Assembly (NCBI RefSeq): GCF_000407565.1
Contig: NZ_ASWI01000001.1
Coordinates: 28,485 to 92,484, forward strand
Length of the DNA stretch: 64,000 bases
Direction: 5' to 3'
DNA from: Enterococcus cecorum DSM 20682 = ATCC 43198
GTDB lineage: Bacteria > Bacillota > Bacilli > Lactobacillales > Enterococcaceae
A program made the position numbers and the translations under genes. The first letter of the stretch is position 1. Every line of letters begins with the position of its first letter. The notes under the pieces are model-generated. The model searched no databases. It was not told the origin of the DNA and worked only from the letters and a program-made list of their open reading frames with translations. Shown piece by piece: positions 50,389 through 61,852 of the stretch.

Positions 50389-50889
50389 ATGGTTTATATT
50401 GATCCAAAACATTTGGAATTAGAAGACCGCGTTGTAGCGATTAACCGTGTAACAAAAGTTGTTAAAGGTGGACGTCGTTTACGTTTTGCAGCTTTAGTTG
50501 TTGTCGGTGACAAAAACGGACATGTAGGTTTTGGTACTGGTAAAGCTCAAGAAGTTCCAGAAGCAATCCGTAAAGCTGTTGAAGATGCTAAGAAAAACCT
50601 TATCGAAGTACCAATGGTTGGGACTACTATCCCTCATGAAGTTATCGGAACTTTTGGTGGTGGACGCATCTTAATGAAACCAGCTGTAGAAGGTTCTGGG
50701 GTTGCAGCCGGGGGTCCAACTCGTGCTGTCTTAGAATTAGCTGGTATCGCTGATATCGCATCTAAATCTTTACGTTCAAACACACCAATCAATGTTGTAC
50801 GTGCAACAATTGAAGGTTTGAAACAATTAAAACGCGCTGAAGAAGTTGCTGCATTACGTGGTAAATCAGTTGAAGAATTAATCGGTTAA
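50389..50889 (+). CDS. rpsE: 30S ribosomal protein S5
   Basis: A 166-residue S5 with the double-stranded RNA-binding domain ([20 protein letters not shown]) and the [20 protein letters not shown] motif. GAAGGAGG precedes the ATG. Residues at the spectinomycin loop look wild type (KGGRR). Confidence 0.96.
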   Translation: MVYIDPKHLELEDRVVAINRVTKVVKGGRRLRFAALVVVGDKNGHVGFGTGKAQEVPEAIRKAVEDAKKNLIEVPMVGTTIPHEVIGTFGGGRILMKPAVEGSGVAAGGPTRAVLELAGIADIASKSLRSNTPINVVRATIEGLKQLKRAEEVAALRGKSVEELIG

Positions 50890-50902
50890 GGAGGACTAAA
50901 TA

Positions 50903-51082
50903 ATGGCTGAATTAAAAATTACTTTAAAACGCAGTGTTATCGGACGTCCTCAAAGCCAACGCAAAACTGTTCAAGCGTTAGGTCTAACAAAAGTAAACAG
51001 CTCAGTAGTAAAACCTGCTAACGATGCAGTTAAAGGTATGATCAAAGCTGTTTCTCACTTAGTGGACGTTAAAGAAATTTAA
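50903..51082 (+). CDS. rpmD: 50S ribosomal protein L30
   Basis: A 59-residue L30 ([20 protein letters not shown] ... [11 protein letters not shown]). AAGGAGG lies 9 nt before the ATG at 50903, 13 nt after rpsE. Short but complete and in the expected operon position. Confidence 0.95.
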   Translation: MAELKITLKRSVIGRPQSQRKTVQALGLTKVNSSVVKPANDAVKGMIKAVSHLVDVKEI

Positions 51083-51126
51083 TTATAAACAAATTTATAC
51101 TTATTCATTAAGGAGGTGCCAAATAC

Positions 51127-51567
51127 ATGAAACTTCATGAATTAAAACCTGCAGAAGGTTCTCGTCAAGTACGTAATCGTGTTGGCCGTGGAACTTCATC
51201 AGGTAACGGTAAAACAGCAGGACGTGGACAAAAAGGGCAAAAAGCTCGTTCAGGTGGTGGTGTACGTTTAGGTTTTGAAGGGGGACAAACACCATTGTTC
51301 CGTCGTTTACCAAAACGTGGATTTACTAATATCAACCGCAAAGAATACGCTGTTGTTAACTTAGACGTTTTAAACCGTTTTGAAGATGGTGCTGAAGTAA
51401 CTCCTGTAGCTTTAGTGGAAGCTGGAATCGTTAAAGATGCAAAAGCTGGAATCAAAGTTTTAGGAAACGGAACATTATCTAAGAAATTAACGGTTAAAGC
51501 TGCTAAGTTCTCAAAAGCCGCAGAAGAAGCAATTGTTGCTGCTGGTGGATCAATCGAGGTGATTTAA
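51127..51567 (+). CDS. rplO: 50S ribosomal protein L15
   Basis: A 146-residue L15 ([20 protein letters not shown]) with the glycine/arginine-rich [20 protein letters not shown] stretch. AAGGAGGTG precedes the ATG. The secY start follows by 3 nt. Confidence 0.96.
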   Translation: MKLHELKPAEGSRQVRNRVGRGTSSGNGKTAGRGQKGQKARSGGGVRLGFEGGQTPLFRRLPKRGFTNINRKEYAVVNLDVLNRFEDGAEVTPVALVEAGIVKDAKAGIKVLGNGTLSKKLTVKAAKFSKAAEEAIVAAGGSIEVI

Positions 51568-51570
51568 CGC

Positions 51571-52866
51571 ATGCTTAAATTGCTGAAGGACGCTTTTAAA
51601 GTAAAAGATATCCGATCCAGAATTCTGTTTACAGTGTTTATCTTGTTTATTTTCCGTGTAGGTACTCATATTACTATTCCGGGAGTAAATGCGGCATCTT
51701 TACAGAGCATTGCTGATCTACCATTTCTAAATATGCTTAATTTAGTAAGTGGTAGTTCAATCCAACGCTTTTCAATTTTTGCCATGGGGGTATCTCCTTA
51801 TATCACAGCTTCCATCATTGTGCAATTACTACAAATGGACATTGTGCCTAAATTTGTAGAATGGTCTAAACAAGGGGAAGTTGGTCGACGAAAATTGAAC
51901 CAAGCTACTCGATATATTACTTTGGTATTAGCCTTTGCACAATCAGTAACAATTACTGCTGGTTTTAACTACTTTACACAATTAGGTTTCGTTAAAAATC
52001 CAACAGTAACTACTTTCATTTTAATTGGTTTTATCTTAACTACTGGAACAATGTTTGTGACATGGTTAGGGGAACAAATTACTGAAAAAGGGATTGGTAA
52101 TGGGGTTTCAATGATTATCTTCGCAGGTATCATTGCTCAGATGCCAGGTAGTATTAAAGAAATTGTAGAAGATTATTTCATCAATATTGAATCTAGTCAA
52201 TTATGGAAATCAGCATTATTTGCCTTGGCATTAATCTTGATTGTATTAATCGTTGTGACTTTTGTAACCTATGTACAACAAGCCGAACGAAAAATTCCGA
52301 TTCAATATACAAAACGTATGACTGGGGCACCAACAAGTAGTTATCTACCATTAAAAGTGAATGCCGCAGGGGTTATCCCAGTAATTTTCGCAAGTTCGTT
52401 TTTAACAACGCCAAGTGCAATTATCCAGGCCTTGGCAAGCTCTCATAGTGATGAACAATGGTATCAAGTGGTGACAACATTATTCAGTTATAATACTGTG
52501 CCAGGTGCAGCTTTATATACTGTATTAATCGTTGGTTTCACATTCTTCTATGCCTTTGTGCAAGTGAATCCAGAAAAACTTGCCGAGAATCTTCAAAAGC
52601 AAGGAAGCTATATTCCAAGTATCCGTCCAGGTCGTGGTACGGAAGAATATGTTTCTGGATTGTTGATGCGTTTAAGTACAGTCGGCTCACTATTCTTAGG
52701 GGTTGTTGCTTTACTACCAATTATTGCACAAATGATTTGGCAGTTACCAGGTTCAATTGGCTTGGGAGGAACAAGTCTATTAATCGTCATCGGTGTTGCT
52801 TTAGAGTCTGCAAAACAACTTGAAGGCTTAATGCTGAAACGTAAATATACTGGTTTTATCAATTAA
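51571..52866 (+). CDS. secY: Preprotein translocase subunit SecY
   Basis: A 431-residue membrane channel protein with ten predicted transmembrane segments. Signature regions are FRVGTHITIPGVN near the first helix and ISPYITASIIVQLLQMD-type (VSPYITASII). The cytoplasmic loop around QAERKIPIQYTKRM is typical. It forms SecYEG for protein export. GAGGTG in the end of rplO serves as ribosome site. Confidence 0.96.
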   Translation: MLKLLKDAFKVKDIRSRILFTVFILFIFRVGTHITIPGVNAASLQSIADLPFLNMLNLVSGSSIQRFSIFAMGVSPYITASIIVQLLQMDIVPKFVEWSKQGEVGRRKLNQATRYITLVLAFAQSVTITAGFNYFTQLGFVKNPTVTTFILIGFILTTGTMFVTWLGEQITEKGIGNGVSMIIFAGIIAQMPGSIKEIVEDYFINIESSQLWKSALFALALILIVLIVVTFVTYVQQAERKIPIQYTKRMTGAPTSSYLPLKVNAAGVIPVIFASSFLTTPSAIIQALASSHSDEQWYQVVTTLFSYNTVPGAALYTVLIVGFTFFYAFVQVNPEKLAENLQKQGSYIPSIRPGRGTEEYVSGLLMRLSTVGSLFLGVVALLPIIAQMIWQLPGSIGLGGTSLLIVIGVALESAKQLEGLMLKRKYTGFIN

Positions 52867-52872
52867 AGTTCA

Positions 52873-52912
52873 TGAAGTGTTGGGGTTTTTCCTCAACACT
52901 ATTCATAAACTT
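52873..52912 (+). repeat. Hairpin between secY and adk
   Basis: AGTGTTGGGG pairs with CCTCAACACT (one G-U) around a TTTTT loop, just before the adk ribosome site. No T-run follows, so it is probably an mRNA processing or stability element. Confidence 0.45.
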
Positions 52913-52916
52913 ATAG

Positions 52917-53573
<657 letters not shown>

Positions 53574-53613
53574 TCAAAGTCGCGTACATGCCAACTTGAA
53601 TTAGAACTTTCTC

Positions 53614-53643
53614 TTGATATATTGGTAGGATATGTGGTATAAT
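53614..53643 (+). promoter_or_regulatory. Internal promoter before infA (extended -10)
   Basis: TTGATA (53614-53619), 18 nt, TATAAT (53638-53643), with TG-n before the -10. It allows the infA-rpmJ-rpsM-rpsK-rpoA-rplQ block to be made independently. Confidence 0.72.
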
Positions 53644-53655
53644 ATTTGAGTCCGA

Positions 53656-53724
53656 CTTCTAGTATTATTTTTTTACTAGAAGCATTGTTTTGAGAATCTC
53701 AGGTGGAAGCTAATTCCGCCATTT
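53656..53724 (+). promoter_or_regulatory. infA leader hairpins
   Basis: CTTCTAGTA (53656-53664) pairs perfectly with TACTAGAAG (53674-53682), and GGTGGAA pairs with TTCCGCC near 53702-53722. The first has a T-rich loop but no T-run after it, so it is not an obvious terminator. Confidence 0.45.
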
Positions 53725-53766
53725 TATCGTATGTAAGGTACGAAAATGTACAAGGAGGTACTGTGC

Positions 53767-53985
53767 GTGGCAAAAGAAGATATGATTGAAGTTGAAGGTA
53801 CAGTCGTCGAAACTTTGCCGAATGCAATGTTTAAAGTCGAGTTAGAAAACGGCCATCAAGTGCTTGCTACCGTTTCTGGTAAAATTAGAATGCACTACAT
53901 TCGTATTTTACCTGGTGACAAGGTAACAGTTGAGTTATCACCATATGACTTAACTCGCGGTCGTATTACTTACCGCTTTAAGTAA
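53767..53985 (+). CDS. infA: Translation initiation factor IF-1
   Basis: A 72-residue OB-fold protein ([20 protein letters not shown]). The GTG at 53767 with AAGGAGG 10 nt upstream gives the exact family length; a seven-codon in-frame extension to 53746 is not real. Confidence 0.96.
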   Translation: MAKEDMIEVEGTVVETLPNAMFKVELENGHQVLATVSGKIRMHYIRILPGDKVTVELSPYDLTRGRITYRFK

Positions 53986-54018
53986 TTGTACTCCGTAAAT
54001 CATTAGGAGGTATTATCA

Positions 54019-54135
54019 ATGAAAGTAAGACCATCAGTAAAACCAATGTGTGAACATTGTAAAGTAATTCGTCGTAAAGGACGCGTTATGGTGATTTGCC
54101 CAGCAAATCCAAAACACAAACAACGTCAAGGATAA
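54019..54135 (+). CDS. rpmJ: 50S ribosomal protein L36
   Basis: A 38-residue L36 ([20 protein letters not shown]) with the zinc ligands CEHC, Cys27 and a downstream His. TAGGAGG precedes the ATG. Short but complete; normal position between infA and rpsM. Confidence 0.96.
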   Translation: MKVRPSVKPMCEHCKVIRRKGRVMVICPANPKHKQRQG

Positions 54136-54153
54136 TTGGAGGTGTAACATAAT

Positions 54154-54519
54154 ATGGCTCGTATTGCAGGAGTAGACATTCCTCGTGAAAAACGTGTTGT
54201 TGTTTCATTAACATACATTTACGGTATTGGTACAACAACTGCTAAACAAATTTTAGCTAACGCTGGTGTATCTGAAGATGTTCGCGTACGTGACTTAACT
54301 AACGAACAAACAGATGCTATCCGTGCTGAAGTGGATAAATTAAAAGTTGAAGGTGATCTTCGTCGTGAAGTTAACCTTAACATCAAACGTCTAATGGAAA
54401 TCGGTTCATACCGTGGAATGCGTCATCGTCGTGGTTTACCAGTTCGTGGTCAAAACACTAAGAACAATGCACGTACTCGTAAAGGTCCTACTAAGACAGT
54501 TGCAGGTAAGAAAAAATAA
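54154..54519 (+). CDS. rpsM: 30S ribosomal protein S13
   Basis: A 121-residue S13 ([20 protein letters not shown]) with the C-terminal [19 protein letters not shown] tail. TTGGAGGTG precedes the ATG. Confidence 0.97.
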   Translation: MARIAGVDIPREKRVVVSLTYIYGIGTTTAKQILANAGVSEDVRVRDLTNEQTDAIRAEVDKLKVEGDLRREVNLNIKRLMEIGSYRGMRHRRGLPVRGQNTKNNARTRKGPTKTVAGKKK

Positions 54520-54549
54520 TTAATAATTAGTGAAGGAGGTTAACACTTC

Positions 54550-54939
54550 ATGGCAGGAAAAAAAGTGAGTCGTAAACGCCGTGTCAAAAAGAATATTGAA
54601 TCTGGTGTTGCTCATATTCATTCAACATTTAACAATACTATCGTCATGATTACTGACGTTCATGGTAATGCATTAGCTTGGTCTTCAGCGGGTGCATTAG
54701 GATTTAAAGGAAGCAGAAAATCAACTCCATTCGCAGCGCAAATGGCAGCTGAAACAGCAGCTAAATCAGCAATGGAACACGGATTAAGAACTGTAGAGGT
54801 TACTGTTAAAGGCCCAGGTTCAGGACGTGAAGCTGCTATCCGTTCATTACAAGCTGCAGGTTTAGAAGTAACTGCAATTCGTGATGTAACTCCAGTTCCT
54901 CATAATGGATGCCGCCCTCCAAAACGCCGTCGTGTTTAA
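54550..54939 (+). CDS. rpsK: 30S ribosomal protein S11
   Basis: A 129-residue S11 with [18 protein letters not shown] and the C-terminal [26 protein letters not shown] precedes the ATG. Confidence 0.97.
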   Translation: MAGKKVSRKRRVKKNIESGVAHIHSTFNNTIVMITDVHGNALAWSSAGALGFKGSRKSTPFAAQMAAETAAKSAMEHGLRTVEVTVKGPGSGREAAIRSLQAAGLEVTAIRDVTPVPHNGCRPPKRRRV

Positions 54940-55016
54940 TGAGTGCTGCTCATTTTGAGTTAACTATTAGTCATTGAACAAGACACTTTTCGTTTTGAAA
55001 GGGGTAAGTGATAAGA

Positions 55017-55955
55017 ATGATTGAATTCGAAAAACCAAGAATTTCAAAAATTGATGAAGAAAGAGATTATGGCAAGTTTATTGTCGAACCTTTAGAAAGA
55101 GGTTATGGTACTACTTTAGGGAACTCTCTACGTCGTATCCTTTTATCTTCATTACCAGGGGCTGCTATTACCAGTATTCAAATCGATACAGTTCAACATG
55201 AATTTTCTACTATTGTAGGTGTTCGTGAAGATGTGTCTCAAATTATCTTGAATATTAAAGGTTTAGCCTTAAAATTGTACGGATCTGAAGAAAAAACTTT
55301 AGAAATCGATATTACTGGTCCAGCAGTTGTGACTGCAGGTGACATTATCGTTGATTCTGATGTTGAAATCTTAAACAAAGATATGTACATTTGTACAGTC
55401 AGTGAAGGTGCTACATTCCGTGCTCGCCTAAAAGTGAAAGCAGGTCGTGGTTACGTTCAAGCTGACGAAAACAAAACTGAAGATATGCCAATCGGTGTTC
55501 TTCCTGTTGATTCAATCTACACACCTGTTCGTCGTGTAAACTATCAAGTTGAAAACACACGTGTAGGTCGTCGTGATGATTTCGACAAGTTAACAATGGA
55601 AATTTGGACTGATGGATCAATCGAACCGCTAGACGCAATGAGTTTAGCAGCTAAGATCTTAACGGAACATTTAGATATTTTTGTGAACCTTACTGATGAA
55701 GCACGTCATGCTGAAATCATGGTTGAAAAAGAAGAAACACAAAAAGAAAAAATGTTAGAAATGACGATTGAAGAATTAGATTTATCTGTTCGTTCTTATA
55801 ACTGTTTGAAACGTGCAGGCATTAATACTGTACAAGAATTAACTAACAAGTCTGAACCTGAAATGATTAAAGTTCGTAATTTAGGACGCAAATCTTTAGA
55901 AGAAGTGAAGAATAAATTACATGATTTAGGTTTAGGTTTACGTAAAGACGATTAA
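55017..55955 (+). CDS. rpoA: RNA polymerase subunit alpha
   Basis: A 312-residue alpha subunit. The N-terminal dimerisation domain has [20 protein letters not shown]. The C-terminal domain (from about residue 245; [20 protein letters not shown]) binds UP elements and activators. ATG at 55017 gives the standard MIEFEKPRI start; an in-frame ATA/ATT-type extension is spurious. AAAGGGG lies upstream. Confidence 0.97.
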   Translation: MIEFEKPRISKIDEERDYGKFIVEPLERGYGTTLGNSLRRILLSSLPGAAITSIQIDTVQHEFSTIVGVREDVSQIILNIKGLALKLYGSEEKTLEIDITGPAVVTAGDIIVDSDVEILNKDMYICTVSEGATFRARLKVKAGRGYVQADENKTEDMPIGVLPVDSIYTPVRRVNYQVENTRVGRRDDFDKLTMEIWTDGSIEPLDAMSLAAKILTEHLDIFVNLTDEARHAEIMVEKEETQKEKMLEMTIEELDLSVRSYNCLKRAGINTVQELTNKSEPEMIKVRNLGRKSLEEVKNKLHDLGLGLRKDD

Positions 55956-55981
55956 TCTTTCATTGAGGGAGGGAAAACTAA

Positions 55982-56362
55982 ATGAGTTACCGTAAATTAG
56001 GACGTACATCTTCTCAACGTAAAGCGATGTTACGTGACTTAACAACTGATTTATTCATTAACGAACGTATTGTTACTACTGAAGCTCGTGCGAAGGAAGT
56101 ACGTTCTACTGCTGAAAAAATGATTACTTTAGGAAAACGCGGAGATTTACATGCTCGTCGTCAAGCTGCTGCATTCGTACGTAACGAAACCGCTAGCGTG
56201 CGTGAAGAAGGCGAAGAAATCGTAGTTGAATCTGCATTACAAAAATTATTCAACGATATCGCTCCTCGTTATGCTGACCGTAATGGTGGATATACTCGCA
56301 TCTTGAAAACTGAACCAAGACGTGGAGATGCTGCACCAATGGTTATCTTAGAACTTGTTTAA
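55982..56362 (+). CDS. rplQ: 50S ribosomal protein L17
   Basis: A 126-residue L17 ([20 protein letters not shown]). GAGGGAGGG precedes the ATG. Last gene of the operon. Confidence 0.97.
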   Translation: MSYRKLGRTSSQRKAMLRDLTTDLFINERIVTTEARAKEVRSTAEKMITLGKRGDLHARRQAAAFVRNETASVREEGEEIVVESALQKLFNDIAPRYADRNGGYTRILKTEPRRGDAAPMVILELV

Positions 56363-56366
56363 TAAG

Positions 56367-56397
56367 TTGACACTATTGTAATTTTGAGTGTTATGAT
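56367..56397 (+). promoter_or_regulatory. Candidate promoter just after rplQ
   Basis: Perfect TTGACA (56367-56372), 19 nt, TATGAT (56392-56397). The spacer is 2 nt longer than ideal. It would start a transcript near 56404. Confidence 0.45.
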
Positions 56398-56523
56398 GTT
56401 GGAAGTGCTACTACTTTCCGAGTCTAGCTCGTCGCTACCCTCTGGTGAGTTGTCATCAGAGGGTAAGCACTCATCATAAAATATTTTGAATGGGACGGTT
56501 GGTTTTCAATCGTTTATTTTTTT
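56391..56523 (+). ncRNA. Candidate small RNA or structured 3' element with its own terminator
   Basis: TTATGATG (56391-56398) pairs with CATCATAA (56472-56479), and AGTGCT (56404-56409) with AGCACT (56466-56471). Inside lie CGAG/CTCG and the perfect TACCCTCTG/CAGAGGGTA hairpin (56436-56444 with 56457-56465). A terminator (ACGGTTG/CAATCGT then T7) follows at 56495-56523. The fold is followed by a terminator and no ORF, so it could be a sRNA, a riboswitch-like element or part of the operon 3' end. No known family recognised. Confidence 0.5.
56495..56523 (+). terminator. Terminator 1 downstream of rplQ
   Basis: ACGGTTG/CAATCGT (one G-U), loop 5 nt, followed by TTATTTTTTT. Confidence 0.75.
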
Positions 56524-56524
56524 G

Positions 56525-56564
56525 CCTTGTATGTAAAGTTTTATCTTTGCATACAAGGTTTTTT
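56525..56564 (+). terminator. Terminator 2 downstream of rplQ
   Basis: CCTTGTATGTAAAG (56525-56538) pairs with CTTTGCATACAAGG (56545-56558), followed by TTTTTT. The strongest hairpin in this gap. Confidence 0.9.
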
Positions 56565-56632
56565 GGCGTGAAAATATATTTTTTAGATTATAATAGAATT
56601 GTACGCGAATTCAATTTAAGGAGGGAATAACT

Positions 56633-59600
56633 GTGTCTGCAATAGGGAAAAGAATCATTATTTTTGTGGGAACAATGATTTTACTATTCGGTAGCTTATT
56701 TAGTCCGTTTTTGGTTTTCGCTGAAGTCTATGCTCAAGATTCAAATATGAGTGTTGTCAATCAAACCTCCTCAGAATCTATGCAAGATGTACCAAAGACA
56801 CCTACGACTTCGCCACCAACTGAAAATCAAAGTTCTGTAAGCAATGAATCGGGTACAAATTCACAGGTTGCTCCAAGTGGTAGTCAAACAAGTGCTACTT
56901 CTAATACGACTTCTTCAAGTATTAGTGAATCCTCAACAATACCTCAAAAAGAAAACAACTCTGTTACTTCAAGTGAAAATCCAACTGCCACTTCTAAGAC
57001 AACTGACAATGTTACTCCAAGTGATAATAATGCAAAAGGCTAAAATGCAACTGAAACTCAAGGAACCAACGCTACAACACAATCAACAAAACCATTAGCT
57101 GCTCCTAAAATAAAAAAAAGAATGGCTGCTTCAAGTCCACTAACAAGTGATATTTCAACCTCTTTGGATATTGATGTGACAAAGGTAAGCTTTTATTTAG
57201 AATTTGATCCGGATGGAGAAGGTTCAAGTGTTTATACTGGTAAACTTTTTCGTATTTATTAACGGTTAGAATTTGATAATGATAAAGTGACTGACGGCGT
57301 ATATTCAATGATAAAAATTGCTAAAAAATATGTGAAAGCAGGTAGTGTGGAAATTCCAAAACTAGATAGCGTCAAAAATGTGGAATCGATGGACGATGAT
57401 GAATATTATATTCGAAAAGTCTATTATAATCCAGTGGCTGGTGGCGGAATTATTGCCTTTCCAATCATCTTTAAGCATGTGATGTATACGACGCCTCCAG
57501 GTAGTGAAACACCGGTTAGTTCCACATTGTATCTACGTGAACATAAAATTGGCTACAGTGAACTAAAAGCTACGGCCAAAACGCACGATCCTTATATTTC
57601 GAAATATGTGGTCTTTAAGGGTTCTGACCAGCCATGGTATGATGTGGGTCAAGATGTGGGAATGCCAGATGCAGATGATCCAACTTATTCAAGTAACAAT
57701 TTAGATGAGTTATTGACCTGTTACTATTTAATTACCGTAATGAATGGTGGGCTCTTTGATGATTATGGGGTCTATTATCACGCGGTAGGAACGATTAAAG
57801 AAGGCATGGTATTTGATAAAGATGACCCAGAAGATGCTCCGTGGACCTATGATGAAGCAACTCGTACTGTTTCATTTCCAGACGTAGGTAAATATATGCA
57901 AGAGCACGGGACACGGAGATTACAACTACGATTACCTGTCAAACTTCGACATGTGAAATTAGGTCAACCTATTACTAATAGTGTTACTATGTTGGATGAA
58001 CAAGGAAAGAAAATTAGTGATGGTTCAGTTAGATTTACGCCTTATGCCAAACAAACCAAATACGGCTCAGGTAGTGTTGATAAACAACTGATTGCTGGTG
58101 GTGGTGAACTCGACGAAAGCAACAATGAAATGGAATGGAAAGTCGCACCTAAATTTGAAGAAAGAATGGCGGCCCAAAAGTATTACATTAATGGTTTAGG
58201 GGACTTGATTAATAATAATGGTCCACGAATTTATAAAGGTACGGGCGATAGTATTCAAACAGCGGGTGAAAAGATTTTAGAACTCAAGGAAGTAACCGTG
58301 CATATTCCAGAAGGTGTCGATGTGGGTACCATCAAGTTGTATGGCAAAACTTTACGAGAAACGCAATTTAGATTACTGAAAGACAATGTTCAGTCTGGCC
58401 AAGCGATTTCTTTAACGTCTGATATTGAATATGTAAAAGCGACCTTTGAAAAGCCAATTTTAGCACGTACTGATGTGTATTTGACTGTGAAAACTAAAGT
58501 CGTTGATGAAAAGTGGCCAAAAGGAATCTTCTCATCGGATGAATCAACCACAAGCACCACGCTTCATAACTGGGGATTTGTGTATTACAGTGATGATCAA
58601 GGTAAGGTAATTGGTGAAAAATATAAAGAAGCTGTTGGAAGTTATAACCGGGCCTTCTTAACCTTGCGCGTGGAATATGATGATAATTGGCAAACCTCGA
58701 TTGAAGCACATAATGAAGATAAGACGCGTTTAACTTATATTTTGACGCCAAACCGTGTCGATGAGAATATGCCATTTACGATTGTGACGCTCTTATCAGA
58801 TGGCATCGATGTGATTAATGAGTATCATCGTTCGTTGGAAAATATGGGTTACAAAGTGGTCCATCATATTTAGGTACTGATAAGACGACCTTGATTATTA
58901 CCAAGACGTTAAAAGAAATCGATAGTGGTGAAAATTACCCGATTCAAAAATATCGTTATGCTTTCCGACAACAAATTCAGTTTAATAAATATTTGACCAA
59001 GGCTGTCCATCAATTAGATCATTATATTTACTGGTATGATTCTTCTGTATTAAAGACGACTTCTGGTTGGGCAGATGAATCGACTATTGTGAGAAATAAT
59101 CAATTAGACTTGGACGGAAAGGGGACGTTTGTAGGTAAATCAGTCTTAAAAGCGATGACAAAAGTGGATTTTGGTCCGCCAGAAGAAGTGATTATCCATG
59201 AAAAGATTGGTCATACACCAGAAGATTTATCGGTGCATCCATTAATTGTGAGTCCATTGGAAGAATTCTTTTATGAAATTAATTTGGAAAATCGGACAAA
59301 ACAAACAAGTAAACCTTATGCCTTTTATAATATTTTGCCGCATAAAGGGGATACGATGAATGACCAAGATCGTATCATTGACCGTGGTAGTACCGATGGT
59401 GCGATTTTTAAAAAGATTGCCCAAAGTGATCCGGATTTTGACGTATATTATAGTGAGGTGCAAGATATTCAAAAATTAACTACCGCAAATTGGCAACCAT
59501 TGACGGATAGTGTCGATGCTTCTAGAGTGAAGAGCATTAAAGTTGTCTTGAAGAAAGAAATGCAAGCAAATACCGTGAAAAAACTCTTAATTCAAATGCG

Positions 59601-60837
59601 AGCCAGTCATAACCCGGCTAATTTGTTGAGTCATAATTCTTCGCTTTTAACGCAAGAAGGTAAGACTTTCCTTTTAGATTCCAATGTGGTTGAAGCGCGT
59701 GGAGTGGGAGAATTAACCAAGCCTGTATTACAAGTGCTCAAGGAAGTAGATAAGACAACAGCCTATCCAAAAGAGGTTCTTCAATATACTTTCAATGTGA
59801 AGAATACTGGCGATGGTACGTGGTATGGTACGTTGGAAGATGTATTGCCTGAAAAAGATTTAAATTATGTCGCACATTCGACCAAGGGGAATACCAAGGC
59901 GATTACGGATAAACTATGGGAAACTGCTGAAGATTTAGCAGTTTCAGATGAAAAAGTTTGAAACGACAATAGTTTACGATATTTGGTTACCTTAAAACCT
60001 GGACAAGAATTGAAATTATATTTTAAGACGAAGATAGTGAAAGAAGACGGTAAAATTGTCAATAGATTCTATGGGATAAATGCTGAAAATCCTGATTTCA
60101 ATAAAGACAGTAACACAGTTGAAACACAGGTTCATGTCCGCAAGCTTATGGTGAATAAAGCCGTCGATGAGGCAGAAGCGAAAACAGGTGATACCCTAAC
60201 TTATAAACTTACTGTAGAAAATACTGGTACCGCAAAATGGGTAGAAACGCTAACGGACAAGTTAACGGATGATTTACAAGCTTTGAAGACAGAGGTGGGA
60301 AGTTTTTAGGGCAATACTTTAAGTGTGCCAATTGATTTGGATCAAGGCCAAACCCAGGTGATTACGTTCACAGCTAAAGTATTAAGGAAGAAAGCTGGCG
60401 AAATTTTCAACCGTGCTTTGGCAACTCATGAAAGTGTTCCCGAGTTAAATGTGGAAAGTAATGAAGTGAAAACTGTTGTGGAAGAAGAACCTGAACCAAC
60501 GCCAACGGAACCAGAAGACAAACCGGATGAACCAGAACCAATGCCAACGGAGCCAGAAGATAAGCCAGATGAACCAGGCGTTCCTAATACAGCAGAAAGG
60601 GAAAATGATGACAGATTTTTTATGAATAGTGGTGGTGGCAAATTTGATAATCAAAAACGTTCTACACAGGGAACGGTAAAACAAAAAGAATTAACTAGAG
60701 TTGCCAAATCCAACACAAAAAAACATTTACCTGCTACAGGAATGCAAAAAAATGGTTATCTATGGTTAAGTGTCATATCTTTAGGACTAGCTGGTATCGT
60801 GATATACTTTGACAGAAGAAGTCGTTGGCATCGCTAA
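56633..60837 (+). pseudogene. LPXTG-anchored surface protein, inactivated by four stops and a frameshift
   Basis: Read as one gene this is about 1400 codons. A GTG start with AAGGAGGG upstream leads into a signal peptide (IIIFVGTMILLFGSLF) and a Ser/Thr-rich region. A long region of surface-protein type follows, then DUF11-like repeats (KTGDTLTYKLTVENTG), a Pro/Glu repeat (PTEPEDKPDEPEP) and a C-terminal LPATG sortase signal, hydrophobic segment and RRSRWHR tail. In-frame stops occur at 57041 (TAA), 57260 (TAA), 59959 (TGA) and 60307 (TAG), and the frame changes by one base near 58865-58873. The frame on both sides of each stop stays protein-like. Probable adhesin, now non-functional. Confidence 0.88.
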
Positions 60838-60858
60838 TATCATTGAATATCCCCACAT

Positions 60859-60908
60859 AAGCGAATAGACTATACTTTTCTAAAGAAGTGTAGCTATTTG
60901 CTTTTTTT
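60859..60908 (+). terminator. Terminator after the surface-protein pseudogene
   Basis: AAGCGAATAGACTATACTT pairs with AAGTGTAGCTATTTGCTT (G-U pairs and one bulge), followed by T7. Confidence 0.8.
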
Positions 60909-61012
60909 AAAAAAAGTTGTGTCAAGACAATGAAACAAGATAGAAAGATTGAAATTCTGTTGTTTTTTTGGTATGGTAAGGCTTGTAACGAAATGAAAAA
61001 CGAGGGTAAATG

Positions 61013-61852
61013 ATGCAACCAATAATTGAAATGAAGGATTTGACTTTTCGCTATCAAGAAGAAGATCAAACTCCTGCCTTAAATAAAGTATCATTGAACA
61101 TTAATCAAGGGGAATGGATTGCGATTATCGGACATAATGGTTCGGGAAAATCAACGCTCGCAAAGACGATTAATGGCTTGTTACTACCTGAGTCAGGAAG
61201 TATCAAGGTCAATGGTCAAGAAATAAATGAAAAAAACATCTGGGAAGTACGTCGTAACGTTGGGATGGTCTTTCAAAATCCTGATAATCAATTTGTCGGA
61301 TCAACTGTAGAAGATGATGTCGCTTTTGGTTTGGAAAATCAAGGTGTGCCGCGAGAAGAAATGTTGGTACGTGTAAGAGAATCACTAGAGCAGGTGCGAA
61401 TGGCCGAATTTATGCGTAAAGAACCATCAAGACTTTCAGGTGGTCAAAAACAACGTGTCGCTATTGCTGGAATTGTAGCTTTAAGACCGAATGTAATTAT
61501 TCTTGATGAAGCAACGAGTATGCTAGATCCTGAAGGCCGCTTAGAAGTGATTGCTACCGTGAAGAAAATTAAAGAAGAAAATAATTTAACCGTTTTATCA
61601 ATCACCCATGATATCGATGAAGCCGCTAATGCTAATCGAATTTTTGTGATGAAAAAAGGTGAACTTATCCAAGAAGGTACGCCAGAAGAAATCTTTTCTC
61701 AAGGTGAAAAATTAATTGAGCTAGGATTAGACTTGCCGTTTCCAGAACGCTTAAAGTCAGCACTAAAAGCTCGTGGTGTGGACGTACCTGAAGAATATAT
61801 GACTGAAGAAGGGATGGTGGATTGGCTATGGACATCCGTTTTGAACAAGTAG
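61013..61852 (+). CDS. ecfA1: ECF transporter ATP-binding protein EcfA1
   Basis: A 279-residue ABC ATPase of the energy-coupling factor module. Walker A is GHNGSGKST, the Q-loop [10 protein letters not shown], the signature LSGGQKQRV and Walker [11 protein letters not shown]. With EcfA2 and EcfT it energises several S components, including BioY and the B6 protein in this window. Two ATGs stand at 61010 and 61013; the second is better spaced from GAGGG. Confidence 0.95.
   Translation: MQPIIEMKDLTFRYQEEDQTPALNKVSLNINQGEWIAIIGHNGSGKSTLAKTINGLLLPESGSIKVNGQEINEKNIWEVRRNVGMVFQNPDNQFVGSTVEDDVAFGLENQGVPREEMLVRVRESLEQVRMAEFMRKEPSRLSGGQKQRVAIAGIVALRPNVIILDEATSMLDPEGRLEVIATVKKIKEENNLTVLSITHDIDEAANANRIFVMKKGELIQEGTPEEIFSQGEKLIELGLDLPFPERLKSALKARGVDVPEEYMTEEGMVDWLWTSVLNK

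Noticed and set aside
56633..60837. Stop-codon reassignment or programmed readthrough to explain the in-frame stops
   Set aside because: All three stop codons are used normally by neighbouring genes, the interruptions include a frameshift, and three different stop types occur; mutation is simpler.
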